The notes beneath the pieces are model-generated. The model did no database searches. It saw only the letters and a program-made list of their open reading frames with translations, and was not told the DNA's origin. A stretch of 64,000 nucleotides of DNA, taken from Fimbriimonadaceae bacterium (lineage in GTDB: Bacteria; Armatimonadota; Fimbriimonadia; Fimbriimonadales; Fimbriimonadaceae). Positions 1-8,405 of the stretch are shown here, in pieces; the first letter of the stretch is position 1; every line of letters starts with the position of its first letter. The stretch lies in contig JAICWL010000005.1 in the NCBI GenBank assembly GCA_025934835.1, forward strand, positions 1 to 64,000. Direction: 5' to 3'. A program made the position numbers and the translations under genes.

Positions 1-527
1 CGAGGTTGTGACAATCCGGGAAACTATCGGACATGTAGACACGTCTCTACACATATCCAACCGGCCGTGCGGCCAGTCGGACGCACTTTGACAATCTAGC
101 ACCGGCCCCCCCTGACCGGCAGAGTCCGAGACCGAAAAGAGGTTCGCAACGCCGCTGTACGGCGGGCCAAGGGCGAGCGCCGATCGAGCGAAATGTGTTT
201 TTTGCGAAACGAATTGACGTTTTAGATTCGATGTCGCGATAAATTGGGCCGAGAAACACCCCCAAAGCGCCCAGTTTCTGCATGAAAACGGCCCTAAAAC
301 GTCAATAAACGCCCTCAAAGCGACCCGTCTGGCGCCCAAAAGCAAATCGCTGCCCCCCTATTCATCCGTTAGGCAATTCCGGGATAATAGGTCCCAATCG
401 TTCTGCAACGACGCGGGCGGGCAATTCTGGAAACGCCTCGGGCTTGACCCGGGCGTTTTCGTTTTCGCCACGGCGGAACGCCCAGCGGCGATCCTGCCAT
501 GGCCGTATGGACCATACCGGAGGATCT
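1..527 (+). promoter_or_regulatory. glnA upstream region with phased A-tracts and a putative promoter
   Basis: No convincing gene is seen here; the two minus-strand ORFs in the track look like chance frames. From about 241 to 341 short A (or T) tracts recur roughly every 10-11 bp, including AAAACG at 285 and 296 and AAACG at 307. The best -10 candidate is GATAAT at 383-388; the element 16 bp upstream (TTCATC) is a weak -35. A second possibility is TTGACG at 214-219 with CGATAA 17 bp downstream. An imperfect inverted repeat, TGTAGA and TCTACA, lies at 34-51 and could serve a gene to the left of the window. Promoter calls are by eye only. Confidence 0.35.
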
Positions 528-1937
528 ATGTCACCCAAGGACGCCGTCGGTTTCGTTAAAGAGAACGACGCCCAATTCGTCGATATCCGCTTCACGGACC
601 TTATGGGTACGTGGCAGCACTTCTCCATTCCGGCCGGGCACTTCACCGAAGACAAATTCGAAGAAGGGCTGGCGTTCGACGGCTCCAGCATCCGAGGGTT
701 CCAGACCATCAATGAGTCGGACATGCTGCTTGTGCCCGACCCCGCTTCGGTCTTCCTCGACCCGTTCACCGAGGCGCAGACCGCCGTGGTCATCTGCAAC
801 ATCGAGGACCCGCTCACGCGCCAGCCGTATCCCAAGGACCCCCGCTACACGGCGGTGAAGGCCGAGCAGTATTTGCGCTCGACCGGCATCGGCGACACCG
901 CGTTCTTCGGGCCCGAGGCCGAGTTCTTCGTTTTCGACGGCCTGGCCTTCGAGAACAAGCCTCAGGGCGCGTTCTACAGGCTCGATTCGGTCGAGGCGGA
1001 CTGGGCGTCCGGCAGAGACGAAGGGCTGGGCTTCTCGATGCGCGTCAAGGGCGGCTACTTCCCCGTGGCGCCGAACGACAAGCTGCAAGACTTGCGCTCG
1101 GAGATGGTACTTCGCATGCAGGAGGTCGGCATCGACGTCGAGATGCACCACCACGAGGTGGCGGCCGCAGGCCAGTGCGAAATCGACATGCGATTCGACA
1201 CGCTCGTCAGCATGGCGGACAAGCTGATGAAGTACAAATTCGTTGTCAAGAACACGGCGTACGTGAACGGGCAGATCGCGACGTTCATGCCCAAGCCTCT
1301 GTTCGGCGACAACGGCAGCGGCATGCATGTGCACCAGTCGATTTGGAGGAACGGCGAGCCGACGTTTTACGACGAGACCGGCTATGCGGGGCTTAGCGAA
1401 TCGGCGCGGTGGTATATCGGCGGGCTGCTGAAGCATGCCCCGTCACTGCTCGCGTTCTGCGCTCCCACGACGAACTCGTACCGTCGGCTGGTTCCGGGCT
1501 ACGAGGCGCCGATCAACCTGATGTATTCGGCTAGAAACCGGTCGGCGTGCGTGCGCATTCCGATGGTGAGCAAGTCGCCGAAAGCAAAGCGACTCGAGTT
1601 CCGGGCGCCCGACCCCACGGCGAACCCGTACTTGGCGTTCTCGGCGCTGCTGATGGCCGGCCTGGATGGCATCCAGAACCGGATCGAGCCGCCGAAGCCG
1701 CTGGACAAGGACCTGTATGAGCTGCCGGCGGTCGAGCGGGCAGGCATCCAGCAGACCCCGGGCTCGCTCCGGGCGACGTTGGCGGCGCTGGCGAACGATC
1801 ACGACTACCTTCTCAAGGGAGACGTGTTTACCAGCGAACTGATCGAAAGCTACATCGAGTACAAGCTCGTAAGCGAGTGCGATGCTGTCGACCTACGTCC
1901 CCATCCGTATGAGTTTTATTTGTACGCGGATGCGTAA
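528..1937 (+). CDS. glnA: Type I glutamine synthetase
   Basis: Cytosolic enzyme that makes glutamine from glutamate, ammonia and ATP. The product is 469 residues if it starts at 528, where GGAGG lies 4 nt upstream and the protein begins MSPKDAV; the longer track ORF adds an implausible N-terminus. Visible signatures are DGSSIRGF, GPEAEFFVFD and NGSGMHVHQS in the ATP and metal sites, and NRSACVRIP. DLYELP places a tyrosine at residue 397, the position adenylylated in GSI-beta enzymes, so covalent control by an adenylyltransferase is likely. Monocistronic: followed by a strong hairpin and a convergent gene. Confidence 0.97.
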   Translation: MSPKDAVGFVKENDAQFVDIRFTDLMGTWQHFSIPAGHFTEDKFEEGLAFDGSSIRGFQTINESDMLLVPDPASVFLDPFTEAQTAVVICNIEDPLTRQPYPKDPRYTAVKAEQYLRSTGIGDTAFFGPEAEFFVFDGLAFENKPQGAFYRLDSVEADWASGRDEGLGFSMRVKGGYFPVAPNDKLQDLRSEMVLRMQEVGIDVEMHHHEVAAAGQCEIDMRFDTLVSMADKLMKYKFVVKNTAYVNGQIATFMPKPLFGDNGSGMHVHQSIWRNGEPTFYDETGYAGLSESARWYIGGLLKHAPSLLAFCAPTTNSYRRLVPGYEAPINLMYSARNRSACVRIPMVSKSPKAKRLEFRAPDPTANPYLAFSALLMAGLDGIQNRIEPPKPLDKDLYELPAVERAGIQQTPGSLRATLAALANDHDYLLKGDVFTSELIESYIEYKLVSECDAVDLRPHPYEFYLYADA

Positions 1938-1984
1938 GGGAGAAGTCTTGGTATTAGTGTTTGCGGCAGCGTTGGCGTAGACAA

Positions 1985-2015
1985 GGAAGCCCTCGAGCCT
2001 AGCTCGAGGGCTTCC
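1985..2015. terminator. Bidirectional terminator between glnA and the outer-membrane protein gene
   Basis: A perfect 14-bp inverted repeat (arm GGAAGCCCTCGAGC, loop CTA) sits between the stop of glnA and the stop of the convergent gene. Neither side carries a T-run, so it is an I-shaped terminator or mRNA-end stabiliser. It is the only convergent junction in the window with room for such a structure. Confidence 0.75.
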
Positions 2016-2039
2016 GTTAGATTTGAACCTGCTGCGCGA

Positions 2040-2552
2040 TTAGAAGCGAACGCCGACGTAAAGACCGAAGCCGCTCAACTCGCTCTTGCTCGAGAGGAAG
2101 TACTTCCCCTGAATGAACACGGGGGTAGTCGTGTTATTCGCCAGGTCGTAGGCCACGCCTACCTGGCCGCTGATCCCCACGGCGTTGTCTCCGCCAAGGT
2201 GGCGGAACTCGGGCCCGAGGCCCACCGACCAAACGAGCTGGTCGCTGCGGACGTTATAGTTCAGCGCCAAAGGCACCGAGCTTACGTCGTGGCTGCCATA
2301 CCAATCGCCCGAGATGCTTAGATATGCCGGATTGCCGGGTGTGACGGAGCTCACGCTTTGCGTAGCGATCTTGTAATCGGCTCCAAATCCCAGCCAAGTC
2401 GAAGCGACGTCCCTCGAATCGGAATTCGTCGGGAAGAAGATGCCTAATCGGGCCGAGAAGCCCGTCGGTCCATTGGTTTGGGCCATGGCGGCCGCGCCCA
2501 CGCCGATCGAAATCGCCACTGCGATTGCCTTCGAAATTTGGTTTGTCCTCAT
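2040..2552 (-). CDS. Secreted beta-barrel, outer-membrane-type protein
   Basis: A 170-residue protein with a clear signal peptide (IAVAISIGVGAAAMAQ, cleavage after AMA). The mature part shows alternating hydrophobic and polar strands (ARLGIFFP, WLGFGADYKI, VGLGPEFRHL) and ends YVGVRF. A terminal aromatic residue is typical of proteins inserted by BamA. Start chosen at 2552 because AGGAGG lies upstream (12-nt spacing, slightly long); the upstream ATG at 2576 would place that Shine-Dalgarno inside the coding region. No specific porin family is recognised, so its role (small pore or structural OmpW/OmpX-like protein) is inference. Confidence 0.7.
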   Translation of the reverse strand: MRTNQISKAIAVAISIGVGAAAMAQTNGPTGFSARLGIFFPTNSDSRDVASTWLGFGADYKIATQSVSSVTPGNPAYLSISGDWYGSHDVSSVPLALNYNVRSDQLVWSVGLGPEFRHLGGDNAVGISGQVGVAYDLANNTTTPVFIQGKYFLSSKSELSGFGLYVGVRF

Positions 2553-2576
2553 AAAAAATCCCAACCTCCTGTCCAT

Positions 2577-2699
2577 GCTACTCAGGGATACGAAGTCTTG
2601 TATAGCTGTCAGGTTCCTGTAACGGACTTTTTGCTCTTGTTGAAGCTTCGAGCAAAGTGCGATCTTTACCGGACGGCGACGGCGTCGGGCAAACCGTGA
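2577..2699. other. Intergenic spacer
   Basis: About 120 bp between two minus-strand genes. It should hold the promoter of the outer-membrane protein gene, but no clear -35/-10 pair was identified. Confidence 0.3.
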
Positions 2700-3116
2700 T
2701 CAGCCATCGATGAGCTGGATGACGACCTGGCGCTCACGGGGGCGGGTATCGAATTCCAGCAGCACGATCTGCTGCCACTCGCCCAAGGTAAGCCGGCCGC
2801 CGGAAACCGGCACCGATAGGCTGGGACCAACGAGGGAGGCTCGGATGTGACTGTGGCCGTTGTCGTCGTGCCACTTCTCCTCGTGCTCGTAGACCGCATC
2901 GACCGGAGCCACGCGCTCTAGCGCGACCGGCATGTCGCGTTGGAGGCCCGGCTCGTATTCGATGGTGGAAAGCGCTGCGGTCGATCCCACGACGAAGGCC
3001 GTCATCAGCGCCTCGCTCACGCCCTCCGACCGGAGGACCTGCTCTATCTTGGGGGTCAGGTCCACCATGTCGTCCTGCCCGTTCGTCGCCACGCGGATTC
3101 TGGAGGTTCGAATCAT
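2700..3116 (-). CDS. yjbQ: YjbQ/UPF0047 family protein
   Basis: Exactly 138 residues from the ATG at 3116, the usual size of this family; the long track ORF runs back into rhaA. Family marks are the histidine/acid-rich EHEEKWHDDNGHSHIRA stretch, GPSLSVPVSGGRLTLGEWQ and LLEFDTRPRERQVVIQ near the C-terminus. YjbQ proteins form trimers with a conserved His/Asp/Glu pocket and can complement thiamine-phosphate synthase loss; the physiological reaction is not settled. It starts 4 nt after the rhaA stop, so it belongs to the rhaA operon. Confidence 0.88.
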   Translation of the reverse strand: MIRTSRIRVATNGQDDMVDLTPKIEQVLRSEGVSEALMTAFVVGSTAALSTIEYEPGLQRDMPVALERVAPVDAVYEHEEKWHDDNGHSHIRASLVGPSLSVPVSGGRLTLGEWQQIVLLEFDTRPRERQVVIQLIDG

Positions 3117-3120
3117 ACAG

Positions 3121-4362
3121 CTAGTTCCGGTTCGCCAGCACGCTCTTCGAATACTCATCGACGCCGGCCATCCAGCCCACGGCAGGCACATTCGCGCGGC
3201 GGCACAGCTCCTCCCACACAAAGCCGAACGGCAAAGTCTTGGCTTCTTCCATCAGGGCGAGCTTCTCGCCGAGCTTTCCTTCGCGCTCCAGGCGGCGGAG
3301 CTCGTCCGAAGGGTCCAGCAACGCGTAGAGCATGGCTTTGCGCGTGGCCCGGATGCCGATGACGTACGCGGCGATTCGGTTGATGCTCGCATCGAAGAAG
3401 TCGAGAGCCACGGTTGCACGGTCGATGGCTTTGCCGCGGGCCAGCTCGAGAAAGACGCTTCGGAGCACGTCGTCGAAGAGCACGACGTGGTCGCTGTCCC
3501 AACGCATCGGGCGGCTCGCATGGAGCAGCAGCCCTTCGCGAAACTGCATCAAGCCGGAGAGCTTGTCGGCCACGCTTTCGGTCGGGTGGAAGTGCCCCAT
3601 ATCCAAGCAGAGCAGCACTCCGTTTGCCTGGGTGTAGGATGCGCAGAACTCGTAGGAGCCGACGACGTAATCCTCACTGCCCAAGCCGAACAGCTTGCTC
3701 TCGATCGAATCGATGCACCCCGGGAGGCTTTCGGCTAGGATCTCGTCGTAGGAGCTTCTGAGCCTTGCGCGCGGGCTCCATCGATCCGCCGGCGAGTCTT
3801 TCGCGCCATCCGGAATCCAGTGGTTGTTCACGCACGGGCTGCCGAGCTCTTTGGCTATGCCGGCTGCTATTCGCCTGCTCGCGATGCCATGCCGAATCCA
3901 GAATCGGCGCACATTCTCGTCGGCGCTGGAGAGCGTGGCCCCGCTGCTCGCCATGGGGTGCGCGAAATAGGTCGGGTTGAAGTCGAGCCCCAAGCCGCAT
4001 TCTTTTGCCCAGTCGATCCAGCGGGAAAACTGTTCCAGGTCGACCTCGTCTCGGGGCTTTGGCTTTCCCATCGGCTCAGCGTAGATCGCGTGGAGGTTCA
4101 GGCGGTGCGCTCCGGGAACCAGCCTCAGCACCTGCTGCATGTCGCTGCGGAGCTCGTCTCCGTTTCGCGCTCGGCCCGGGAAGCTTCCAGTCGCCATGAT
4201 CCCGGAGTCTCCGCCTGCGCCGAGGCTGGGCTCAAACCCGGCGACGTCGTCGGCCTGCCAGCAATGAATCGATATCGGGTACTTGGCAGCGCGCGCGATG
4301 GCGCGATCCGTGTCGACGCCGAGCTCGGCGTATCGGTCTTTGGCGATGGAGTAGTCGGACAT
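3121..4362 (-). CDS. rhaA: L-rhamnose isomerase
   Basis: Predicted to interconvert L-rhamnose and L-rhamnulose in the cytosol, the first step of rhamnose catabolism. The 413-residue protein has the xylose-isomerase-like TIM barrel layout, with NNHWIPDG, LCLDMGHFHPTE and RWDSDHVV carrying likely Mn-binding Glu/Asp/His residues. It is the middle gene of a three-gene minus-strand unit (gaps of 6 and 4 nt). No rhaB kinase or rhaD aldolase is in the window, so the rest of the pathway must be elsewhere. Frame and length fit the family well. Confidence 0.93.
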   Translation of the reverse strand: MSDYSIAKDRYAELGVDTDRAIARAAKYPISIHCWQADDVAGFEPSLGAGGDSGIMATGSFPGRARNGDELRSDMQQVLRLVPGAHRLNLHAIYAEPMGKPKPRDEVDLEQFSRWIDWAKECGLGLDFNPTYFAHPMASSGATLSSADENVRRFWIRHGIASRRIAAGIAKELGSPCVNNHWIPDGAKDSPADRWSPRARLRSSYDEILAESLPGCIDSIESKLFGLGSEDYVVGSYEFCASYTQANGVLLCLDMGHFHPTESVADKLSGLMQFREGLLLHASRPMRWDSDHVVLFDDVLRSVFLELARGKAIDRATVALDFFDASINRIAAYVIGIRATRKAMLYALLDPSDELRRLEREGKLGEKLALMEEAKTLPFGFVWEELCRRANVPAVGWMAGVDEYSKSVLANRN

Positions 4363-4368
4363 GCTCGG

Positions 4369-4878
4369 TTAGTTCGGACCGGCAACCTCTGCTGGCCGCT
4401 TGTCACCAGCGTACCGCTGCAGCTCCGCGGGGCCGAGGATAACCACGTTGGCGTCGGCCAGGCGCACGAACTCTTCGAAGTCCAAATGCTCGATCTCTCC
4501 GTTCGCGTCGAACTCCTCGAACAGGGCGCGGAGCACCTGCGTCTGCGAGGGCCTGGTGGGATAGACGTCGACCCAGAGCCCCGGCTTGCGGTGCTCGGCT
4601 GCGTAGGCAACCGCCGCTACGAAGACGTCGGCTCCCGGGCCGCCATCCGCGGATGCGCAGTCCCAGAATCCATGCGAAGGCTCCAAATGGGCTTCGCGGA
4701 GCTTGGCCATGACTTCGTCCACGGCTCCTTCGGTGCGGCTGACGAGCCCAACATTCTTGTCCACGCACATCGCGCTCACGGTGACTTCGCGCCCGCCTCC
4801 GGAAACGAATACTTGCTTGTGCCCGATCACCTTGCGCATGGCGAGAGGGAATTCGTCAAAGGGTACTGTGAGTGTCAT
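4369..4878 (-). CDS. Hypothetical protein upstream of rhaA
   Basis: Not recognised. From the ATG at 4878 it is 169 residues, acidic, with no signal peptide or membrane segment. The sequence alternates predicted strands (KQVFVSGGGREVTVSAMCV, PGLWVDVYPTR, NVVILGPAEL) and helices (DEVMAKLREAHLEP, VLRALFEEFDANG), suggesting a compact alpha/beta fold. The track ORF starts at 4965, but its first 29 residues have no RBS support. It ends 6 nt before rhaA, so a role linked to rhamnose use is plausible from context only. Confidence 0.6.
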   Translation of the reverse strand: MTLTVPFDEFPLAMRKVIGHKQVFVSGGGREVTVSAMCVDKNVGLVSRTEGAVDEVMAKLREAHLEPSHGFWDCASADGGPGADVFVAAVAYAAEHRKPGLWVDVYPTRPSQTQVLRALFEEFDANGEIEHLDFEEFVRLADANVVILGPAELQRYAGDKRPAEVAGPN

Positions 4879-5027
4879 GGGCTTGTTTTCAGGCAATTTA
4901 GCATGAAACGGTCCCAGCGTCCGGAAATCGCTTGCCGCCGAAGGACGTTTATAGAAAGGGAACATTGATTTTCGCGCGAAAGCAGCATCGAGTTCAAGCT
5001 ACGGCTTCCCATCAAGCGAACCTGCGA

Positions 5028-5591
5028 GTGCAGTGGCCGCTATATTTGCGCTGCTTCCCTTGGCTGAAGAAGCGGCTCATGCTGCCCGCCACCATGTGCG
5101 TGCTCTCACTGGCGGCGCAGCTTTGGACTTTCGCGGGGCTGTGGGTTCTCCTCTTGATGCCGTACCTCACGCGTTTCCACTGGATCAAGCGGCACTTCCA
5201 GCGTGGAGACGTGAACGCCGCCAAGGTGATCGCGACCGACCCGTATCTCGTGGCGGCCTTCGCGGACCTTTCGACCAGCGGCGAGTATTTCTTCCCGGTG
5301 ATCAGGATTTTGGAGCAGCCGCTGGACCGGCTCGGGGCGAGCGGGTTCGAGACGGGATACAACATGCCGACGGTGTCGCTGTATTACGGCAGCGCGGCGG
5401 GCTATAAATGGGACAGCTTCAATCCGATCGTGGCACAATGCGCCACCACGGACGAGGCTGAGATCCGGCGGCTTCTCGAAATGATTCCCGAGTGGCAGTG
5501 GGCGCTTCTGAACGAGGGGCTGTTCCAGCTTCCTCAGCCCTACCGACCGGGGCTCTACCAGATCAGCGTGGGACCTCTCGGCGAGGCCTGA
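5028..5591 (+). CDS. Hypothetical single-pass membrane protein
   Basis: Not recognised. A basic N-terminus ([10 protein letters not shown]) is followed by one or two hydrophobic helices ([20 protein letters not shown]) and a soluble domain of about 120 residues with [20 protein letters not shown] and [14 protein letters not shown]. Start uncertain: GTG at 5028 gives 187 residues and ATG at 5079 gives 170; neither has a good Shine-Dalgarno. The track start at 4932 would overlap the divergent gene's promoter. It lies just upstream of rpsB but is probably transcribed separately. Confidence 0.55.
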   Translation: MQWPLYLRCFPWLKKRLMLPATMCVLSLAAQLWTFAGLWVLLLMPYLTRFHWIKRHFQRGDVNAAKVIATDPYLVAAFADLSTSGEYFFPVIRILEQPLDRLGASGFETGYNMPTVSLYYGSAAGYKWDSFNPIVAQCATTDEAEIRRLLEMIPEWQWALLNEGLFQLPQPYRPGLYQISVGPLGEA

Positions 5592-5596
5592 GCAGG

Positions 5597-5664
5597 TATA
5601 CTGACCGTTCGTTTTCCAATACACACGGGCTCGGCTGCGCGGCCAGGTCCCTCGAAATCGAGGG
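5597..5664 (+). promoter_or_regulatory. rpsB promoter -10 and leader hairpin
   Basis: TATACT at 5597-5602 is a good -10 hexamer with no recognisable TTGACA at 16-18 bp. Inside the presumed 5' leader, 5649-5664 forms a perfect short hairpin (CCCTCG, loop AAAT, CGAGGG). Leaders of rpsB operons are often bound by S2 for autoregulation; whether this hairpin does so is speculation. Confidence 0.45.
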
Positions 5665-5713
5665 TGTTGCGCAAAATCCAACCGACCCGGAGGAACAACC
5701 TGGAGGTTACGAT

Positions 5714-6538
5714 ATGCCCCAGCTCAGCATGAAGGAGCTGTTGGAATCCGGTGTCCATTTTGGGCACCAAACAAGACGCTGGAATCCGAAGATGAAGCGC
5801 TATATCTATGGCGCTCGGAACGGCATCTACATCATCGATCTGCATCAGACGATCAAGCTGTTCGAGGACGCTCTCGAATATATCAAGAAGCTTGTCGAGG
5901 ATGGCGGCACGGTGCTTTTCGTCGGCACTAAGAAGCAGGCTCAGGCCGCTGTGAAAGAGGCTGCCGAGAGATCGGGCCAGTACTTCATCAGCGAACGGTG
6001 GCTGGGTGGCACTCTCACAAACTGGAAGACCATCCAGGGCCGCGTCCAGCGACTGAAGGAGCTGGACCGTATGGACCAAGAGGGGTACTTCGAGCGACTG
6101 CCCAAGAAGGAAGCGATCAAGCGGCGCGAAGAGCGCAACGAGCTGAATCGGTTCCTCGGCGGCATTCAGAACATGAGCCAGCCACCAACATGCATGTTCG
6201 TGGTCGATTTAAACAAGGAATCGATCGCCGTGAAGGAAGCCAAAAAGCTCAACATCCCGATCGTCGCAATCGTGGACACGAACTGCGACCCGGACATGGC
6301 GGATGTCGTAATCCCCGGCAACGACGACGCGATCCGCGCGATCCGACTCGTCACCCAGAAGATAAGCGACGCCATTTTGGAGGCTCGGCCATTGAGCGAG
6401 GCCCTCACCGAGGGGGTCGTCACACCGACAGGCGAAGAGCAGCCGGTCGATGAAGCCGAAAGCGCGCTCGATTATGCCGCGCCGATCGACGCCGAGCTGC
6501 TCAAGGCATTCGGCGCCGACGAAGAAGAGGAGAAATAA
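5714..6538 (+). CDS. rpsB: 30S ribosomal protein S2
   Basis: Component of the small ribosomal subunit. The start at 5714 has TGGAGG 7 nt upstream and gives [19 protein letters not shown], the classic S2 N-terminus; the track ORF is extended upstream by chance. Conserved blocks include [38 protein letters not shown] and DTNCDPD. At 274 residues it has a moderately long acidic tail. First gene of the rpsB-tsf unit with a 3-nt gap to tsf. Confidence 0.98.
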   Translation: MPQLSMKELLESGVHFGHQTRRWNPKMKRYIYGARNGIYIIDLHQTIKLFEDALEYIKKLVEDGGTVLFVGTKKQAQAAVKEAAERSGQYFISERWLGGTLTNWKTIQGRVQRLKELDRMDQEGYFERLPKKEAIKRREERNELNRFLGGIQNMSQPPTCMFVVDLNKESIAVKEAKKLNIPIVAIVDTNCDPDMADVVIPGNDDAIRAIRLVTQKISDAILEARPLSEALTEGVVTPTGEEQPVDEAESALDYAAPIDAELLKAFGADEEEEK

Positions 6539-6541
6539 CGA

Positions 6542-7348
6542 ATGGCAGGTTATACGGCAGCGGACGTCAAGAAGCTTCGAGACGAGACGGACGCCCCAAT
6601 CATGGATTGCAAGTCGGCGCTCGAAGAAGCTGACGGCGACTTGGAAAAGGCGAAGAACGTGTTGCGTGAGAAGGGCAAGGTCGCGGCGGCAAAGCGAAGC
6701 GGCCGGTCGACCGGCGCTGGCGTGGTCGCCTTCGCCTCGAAGGATAATGGCAAGACCGTCGGCGGCGTCGTGCTCGAATCGGAGACCGACTTCGTGGCCC
6801 GCACCGAGGACTTCATCGAACTCGCCCAGCACATCGCCGAGGCAGTTCGTGACAGTGAGTCGTTCGATCCTGCGGATGTTCAGGGTCCGATCAACGAAGC
6901 TGTGGGGAAGATGCGCGAGAACATTCGCATCTCTCGAAACGTGCAGCTGAGAAGCCCGAATCCGATCACGACGTACGTGCACCACGACCGGTCCAAGGGC
7001 GCCGCGGTTGCCACCGATCCTTATGCTGGGGACGCTGCGCGGCAGCTCGCGATCCAGGCTGTGGCGTTTCCGCCGGAGGTCGTGAGCAAGGAGCAACTGC
7101 CTCAGGAGAAGATCGCTCAGGAGATCGAGGTCGAGACCCAGCGCGCTATGAACGAGGGGAAACCTGAGAATATCGCGCGCAACATCGCTACCGGCCGCGT
7201 GAACAAGGAGTACGTCAAGCGCGCTGTGCTGCTGGAGCAGCCGTACTACAAGGATCCGAACAAGAGCGTCTCGCAGTTTCTGGGCGAAGAGGCGAAAGAC
7301 GCCAAAGTGGTCGAGTTCGCTTACCTGGCCGTGGGCCAGGGCGAGTAG
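6542..7348 (+). CDS. tsf: Elongation factor Ts
   Basis: Nucleotide-exchange factor for EF-Tu. The protein is 268 residues with the N-terminal UBA-like domain (AADVKKLRDETDAPIMDCK), the conserved ESETDFVAR motif that contacts EF-Tu, and a C-terminal core containing LLEQPYYKDPNKSV. It follows rpsB directly, as in most bacteria. The following gene begins 4 nt after the stop but is not the usual pyrH. Confidence 0.98.
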   Translation: MAGYTAADVKKLRDETDAPIMDCKSALEEADGDLEKAKNVLREKGKVAAAKRSGRSTGAGVVAFASKDNGKTVGGVVLESETDFVARTEDFIELAQHIAEAVRDSESFDPADVQGPINEAVGKMRENIRISRNVQLRSPNPITTYVHHDRSKGAAVATDPYAGDAARQLAIQAVAFPPEVVSKEQLPQEKIAQEIEVETQRAMNEGKPENIARNIATGRVNKEYVKRAVLLEQPYYKDPNKSVSQFLGEEAKDAKVVEFAYLAVGQGE

Positions 7349-7351
7349 CGT

Positions 7352-8278
7352 GTGACGTCCCGGAGCCCGGCTCGAGGCGAGTTGGCTCCGCCGAGCGACC
7401 ACGTCGTTCGTGAAGCTCTGGCAGCGCACCGGCTGCCGAGCGAGGGAAGGATCAGCCTGCCGAGGGGGCTCGGAGTCGCCAACCATGTTCGCTTGGTTGG
7501 CAACTTTTGCATTCGCTTCCTGCGAGATTGGGAGTATGAATGCGACGTCCGGACGGAGGTAGCGGCTGCGCCGTACGTTTGCGCGTCGGGCGCACTGAGT
7601 CCCAAGCTGATCGCGTCGGATTTCAGCGGCCGATGCTGGCCCGGGCCGTATACGATCTTGGAGCGCGTACCGGGCGAACCCGTAGGGATGGATTCGAGTC
7701 CAGGCCCCTGGATCGAGCTAGCCGGGGAAGCTCGGAAATGGCATGAGCGGATCGCTGGCATCGATGAAACCGCCGAAGCATTCGACCTTTACGAGAAGGC
7801 AGACCCCGAAGCGATGCTCGAGCGCGCAACCGGCGTGTTTTCGGCTGCCGAAGAGGCTTGGGTGCGGAGTCTCGCCGTGCGATTGATGGGAGCTCCATCC
7901 GGCGAGCATAGGTTTGTGCACCAGGACCTTCACGACCAAAACGTAATGTCCGAGCGGGGCCGGCTCACCGGCATCATCGACTGGGGAGATGCCGGATGGG
8001 GTGACTCCGCCGTGGACTTCGCATACTTCCCGGCTTCATTGCTCCCAATGGCACTTGCGGAGTACGGTGACACGAGCGAAGGAATGATCGGCCGGTGTCT
8101 GCTGGAGAACCTCGCCCACTCGCTTTACGGCTTGGCCGAAAGGGAGGGCTGGACTGGTCGGTCTTGCAGATGGCGGTTCGGGACCCTCGTCGAGCTTTGT
8201 ATGGGCGAGGTCGGTGGGAACTGGCGATCTTGGCTGGGTGATACCCCGCCGAGCACGCTCACCAGATTCTTGGCTTAG
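7352..8278 (+). CDS. APH/ChoK-family phosphotransferase (aminoglycoside phosphotransferase fold)
   Basis: A 308-residue kinase-like protein. The catalytic loop FVHQDLHDQNVM (about residues 188-199) carries the HxDxxxxN arrangement, and IIDWGDAGWGD (about 208-218) supplies the metal-binding Asp, so the active site looks intact. The substrate cannot be read from sequence; the family includes antibiotic, choline, homoserine and sugar kinases. GTG start 3 nt after tsf. It sits inside the otherwise universal rpsB-tsf-pyrH-frr cluster, which is unusual, and is presumably co-transcribed with tsf. Confidence 0.85.
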   Translation: MTSRSPARGELAPPSDHVVREALAAHRLPSEGRISLPRGLGVANHVRLVGNFCIRFLRDWEYECDVRTEVAAAPYVCASGALSPKLIASDFSGRCWPGPYTILERVPGEPVGMDSSPGPWIELAGEARKWHERIAGIDETAEAFDLYEKADPEAMLERATGVFSAAEEAWVRSLAVRLMGAPSGEHRFVHQDLHDQNVMSERGRLTGIIDWGDAGWGDSAVDFAYFPASLLPMALAEYGDTSEGMIGRCLLENLAHSLYGLAEREGWTGRSCRWRFGTLVELCMGEVGGNWRSWLGDTPPSTLTRFLA

Positions 8279-8341
8279 TGGCCGCAAAGCAGCCGGTGAC
8301 GAGCGGCGCGGGCGCCCCACAACCAGCCATGGAACGGTAGG

Positions 8342-8347
8342 TACACT
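8342..8347 (+). promoter_or_regulatory. Putative pyrH -10 element
   Basis: TACACT lies about 60 nt upstream of the pyrH start in a context (GGTACACTCTTG) that also occurs upstream of rpmH. There is no TTGACA-like -35. It would restart transcription after the inserted kinase gene. Confidence 0.35.
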
Positions 8348-8405
8348 CTTGGCCGACGCTCGCACTCCTCGCGGGCGTTTATTGCAATCAAGGGGCGAGA
8401 ACGCA

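Noticed and set aside
531-1436. 301-residue minus-strand ORF antisense to glnA
   Set aside because: Fully inside glnA in the mirror frame, with His/Arg/Val-rich composition typical of codon-bias shadows and no motif.
3105-3114. GGTTCGAATC resembling a tRNA T-loop
   Set aside because: Lies at the rhaA/yjbQ junction; no acceptor stem, anticodon arm or D-arm can be drawn around it.
3820-4968. 382-residue plus-strand ORF opposite rhaA
   Set aside because: Shadow of rhaA and the upstream gene; no recognisable domain or RBS.
6209-7486. 425-residue minus-strand ORF opposite rpsB/tsf
   Set aside because: Antisense shadow of two certain genes with low-complexity composition.
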